Assembly: GCF_029227915.1 (NCBI RefSeq)
Contig: NC_079886.1
Span: 7,876,001 to 7,936,000, forward strand
Reading direction: 5' to 3'
DNA length: 60,000 nucleotides
Source of the DNA: Hydractinia symbiolongicarpus
Lineage: Eukaryota; Cnidaria; Hydrozoa; Anthoathecata; Hydractiniidae
Position 1 is the first letter of the stretch. Every line of letters begins with the position of its first letter. The notes beneath the pieces were generated by a model that ran no database searches, was not told where the DNA came from, and was given only the letters and a program-made list of their open reading frames with translations. Below, in pieces: positions 58,662-60,000 of this stretch. The position numbers and the translations under genes were made by a program.

Positions 58662-60000
58662 ATGAGCTCCACTGTCATTTTTATCACGGCACTGGAAGTG
58701 TTGATTTGTTGCTTAATCTTGATTGTGGGTGTTCATCAAATATTTTTCAATGTAGAGATGAATGGGTATGACTTTTATAGTATAGACAATAGTTAATCCT
58801 CTAGAATATGATATTTTTCATTATTTATGTATTTGAATATAAAATTTTACAAGGTTGAAAAAACTGAAAGACGATTTTGAAAACCTTGATATATTTCGTT
58901 CTCTAGAGAAAAAACCTTAACCTTTTTCACAAGCATCTCTGTCTATGAAATATTGCCATGTAGTAAAAATAGGTGATTTAAATAATTATTTTCCCTGTTT
59001 GACTCATTATTTGTGTGTGTCTGTGTGCTTGGAAACCTGGAAGTATCGCAAAAATTGTAGTAAAACACCTTGAAATCTTCGAAATTGGTAAAATCTGTCT
59101 ATAATAACACCAGAATAGTGTATTCTTGAGCATGAGCATGCTTTACACAAATATCTTTTCCATGAAAAACTTACTTTTCCTCAAAATGCATAATAAGCTG
59201 AATAAGCTGAATAAGCTATAAAGGGAATACATGAGGCTTCAATCTAACAATACTCATGTGAATGAATGTTAAAATATTGTGTTTTAGATGTAAAATGACG
59301 TGGATGTACGAGTATCCAGAATATTTGAAAGTCAAACTCCCACCTTCAGTACAGAAGAAATTTCCTAAATATGGTTTATTTATCTATGGCGAAGGTTCCT
59401 ATGCTAACTATTTAATGTCCATGAAAGGAAACTATGAACTCGATGGTATCCCTGTGGTGTTTGTTCATGGGAATGCAGGGCGTTATAAACAGGTAGATTC
59501 AATATATTTGTATTATTTTCAGTCATAGTATTAAAGACTAGTCCTCAACCCGTCGCAAAATCCACGGGGTCGCCCGTCCTTTCTCTATCGCATTTCGTAT
59601 GTCCGTAACAGACACTAACAGACAGACGACGGCTATTATTACAGAGAAGAGTTTTCTGGCCCTCAGAAATATTTTTTTTTCTGAATTGCACGCAAATCAA
59701 TCTGCGTATAATAGGAAAATCGCTTTGGTAACGAATGGAGAATTTTGTGGAGAAGTTTTATGTCTATTTAAAAAATCTGTCTCACGGGAGGAATAACCCA
59801 CTCACCTTTAAATAATAGTATGTCTTAAAGTAAAATTTACCATTTTATAGTTTGAAAATAAATGTCAGCAAATAATTTTGGAGCAGATTTGTTGTCCCAT
59901 CGAAAATTTTTAATGTATTTTTTTTCTTGACAGTATTGCGTACTTTGTTTTCTTCAGGTGCGTTCACCTGCTTCGGTTTCTTTAAGAAAATCGGAGCAAT
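58662..60000 (+). CDS. PGAP1: GPI inositol-deacylase (PGAP1/Bst1 family), 5' exons, continues beyond window
   Basis: Exons are 58662-58765, 59288-59492 and 59958 to beyond 60000, with GT-AG introns in phases 2 and 0. The N terminus has one membrane helix (LEVLICCLILIVGVHQIFF). Then come CKMTWMYEYPEY, YGLFIYGEGSYA and IPVVFVHGNAGRYKQ, followed in exon 3 by VRSPASVSL. These blocks are typical of PGAP1, the ER enzyme that removes the acyl chain from the inositol of GPI anchors so that GPI-anchored proteins can leave the ER. The catalytic Ser lies in a later exon. Intron 2 carries a dispersed repeat. The start at 58662 was chosen because it opens directly into the membrane helix. Confidence 0.88.
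59535..59642. repeat. Dispersed 'GACGGGC / TCCACGGG' family, copy 6 (inverted)
   Basis: Read inverted: gtctgtctgttagtgtctg, aatgcgatagag, aggacgggcgaccccgtgga and gactagtc. It is the most complete copy in the window and lies in intron 2 of PGAP1. Confidence 0.5.

Overview
The window is AT-rich, intron-containing eukaryotic DNA dense in repeats. It is most likely from a cnidarian, perhaps a hydrozoan. The main clues are compact GT-AG genes, secreted von Willebrand factor A (vWA) proteins with Thr/Ser-rich linkers, a Polinton/Maverick element, and IS3-like, pogo/Tigger-like and Harbinger-like DNA transposons. The species cannot be fixed from the sequence alone. There is no sign of bacterial operons, CRISPR arrays, rRNA or intact tRNA genes.

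Layout. 0-1.2 kb: two minus-strand exons of an unrecognised gene, with a weak glycoside hydrolase 19 / lysozyme-fold resemblance. 1.4-9.2 kb: no recognisable gene. 9.3-12.1 kb and 24.9-26.6 kb: two paralogous five-exon plus-strand genes, each encoding a signal peptide, a vWA domain, a Thr-rich linker and a Cys-containing helical tail. Between them lie decayed mobile elements: a pogo-like element inside another (12.4-13.8 kb), a 34-bp-TIR MITE (17.4-18.2 kb), possible tRNA-derived SINEs, and a partial copy of the second gene's promoter (22.3 kb). 29.3-30.8 kb: possible Harbinger-type remnants.

31.03-45.45 kb: a complete but genetically dead Polinton/Maverick with about 260-285 bp terminal inverted repeats. 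It is visibly more GC-rich than its flanks. It carries protein-primed DNA polymerase B, retroviral-type integrase, packaging ATPase, a probable capsid protein, MSV199/Bro-N type genes and several conserved proteins of unknown function. Almost every reading frame is interrupted by stops, frameshifts or deletions.

46.3-56.4 kb: two near-identical copies of a roughly 5.06 kb DNA transposon. They look like a tandem duplication, but the target-site duplications show that one copy inserted into the left end of the other: the outer copy is flanked by CTTCCC and the inner copy by CAGGTG. Each copy carries two convergent five-exon genes: a DDE integrase-like transposase (minus strand, 401 aa) and a protein with a C-terminal eight-cysteine RING-like domain (plus strand, 343 aa). 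The inner copy has lost the AG acceptor of transposase intron 1.

57.1-57.6 kb holds another TA-flanked pogo-like MITE. From 58.66 kb to the window end are the first exons of PGAP1, a GPI inositol-deacylase.

Functionally, the host genes are two secreted adhesive or matrix-type proteins, one GPI-anchor remodelling enzyme and one unknown. Almost everything else is mobile DNA. The 5 kb two-gene transposon is the most intact and most informative element.
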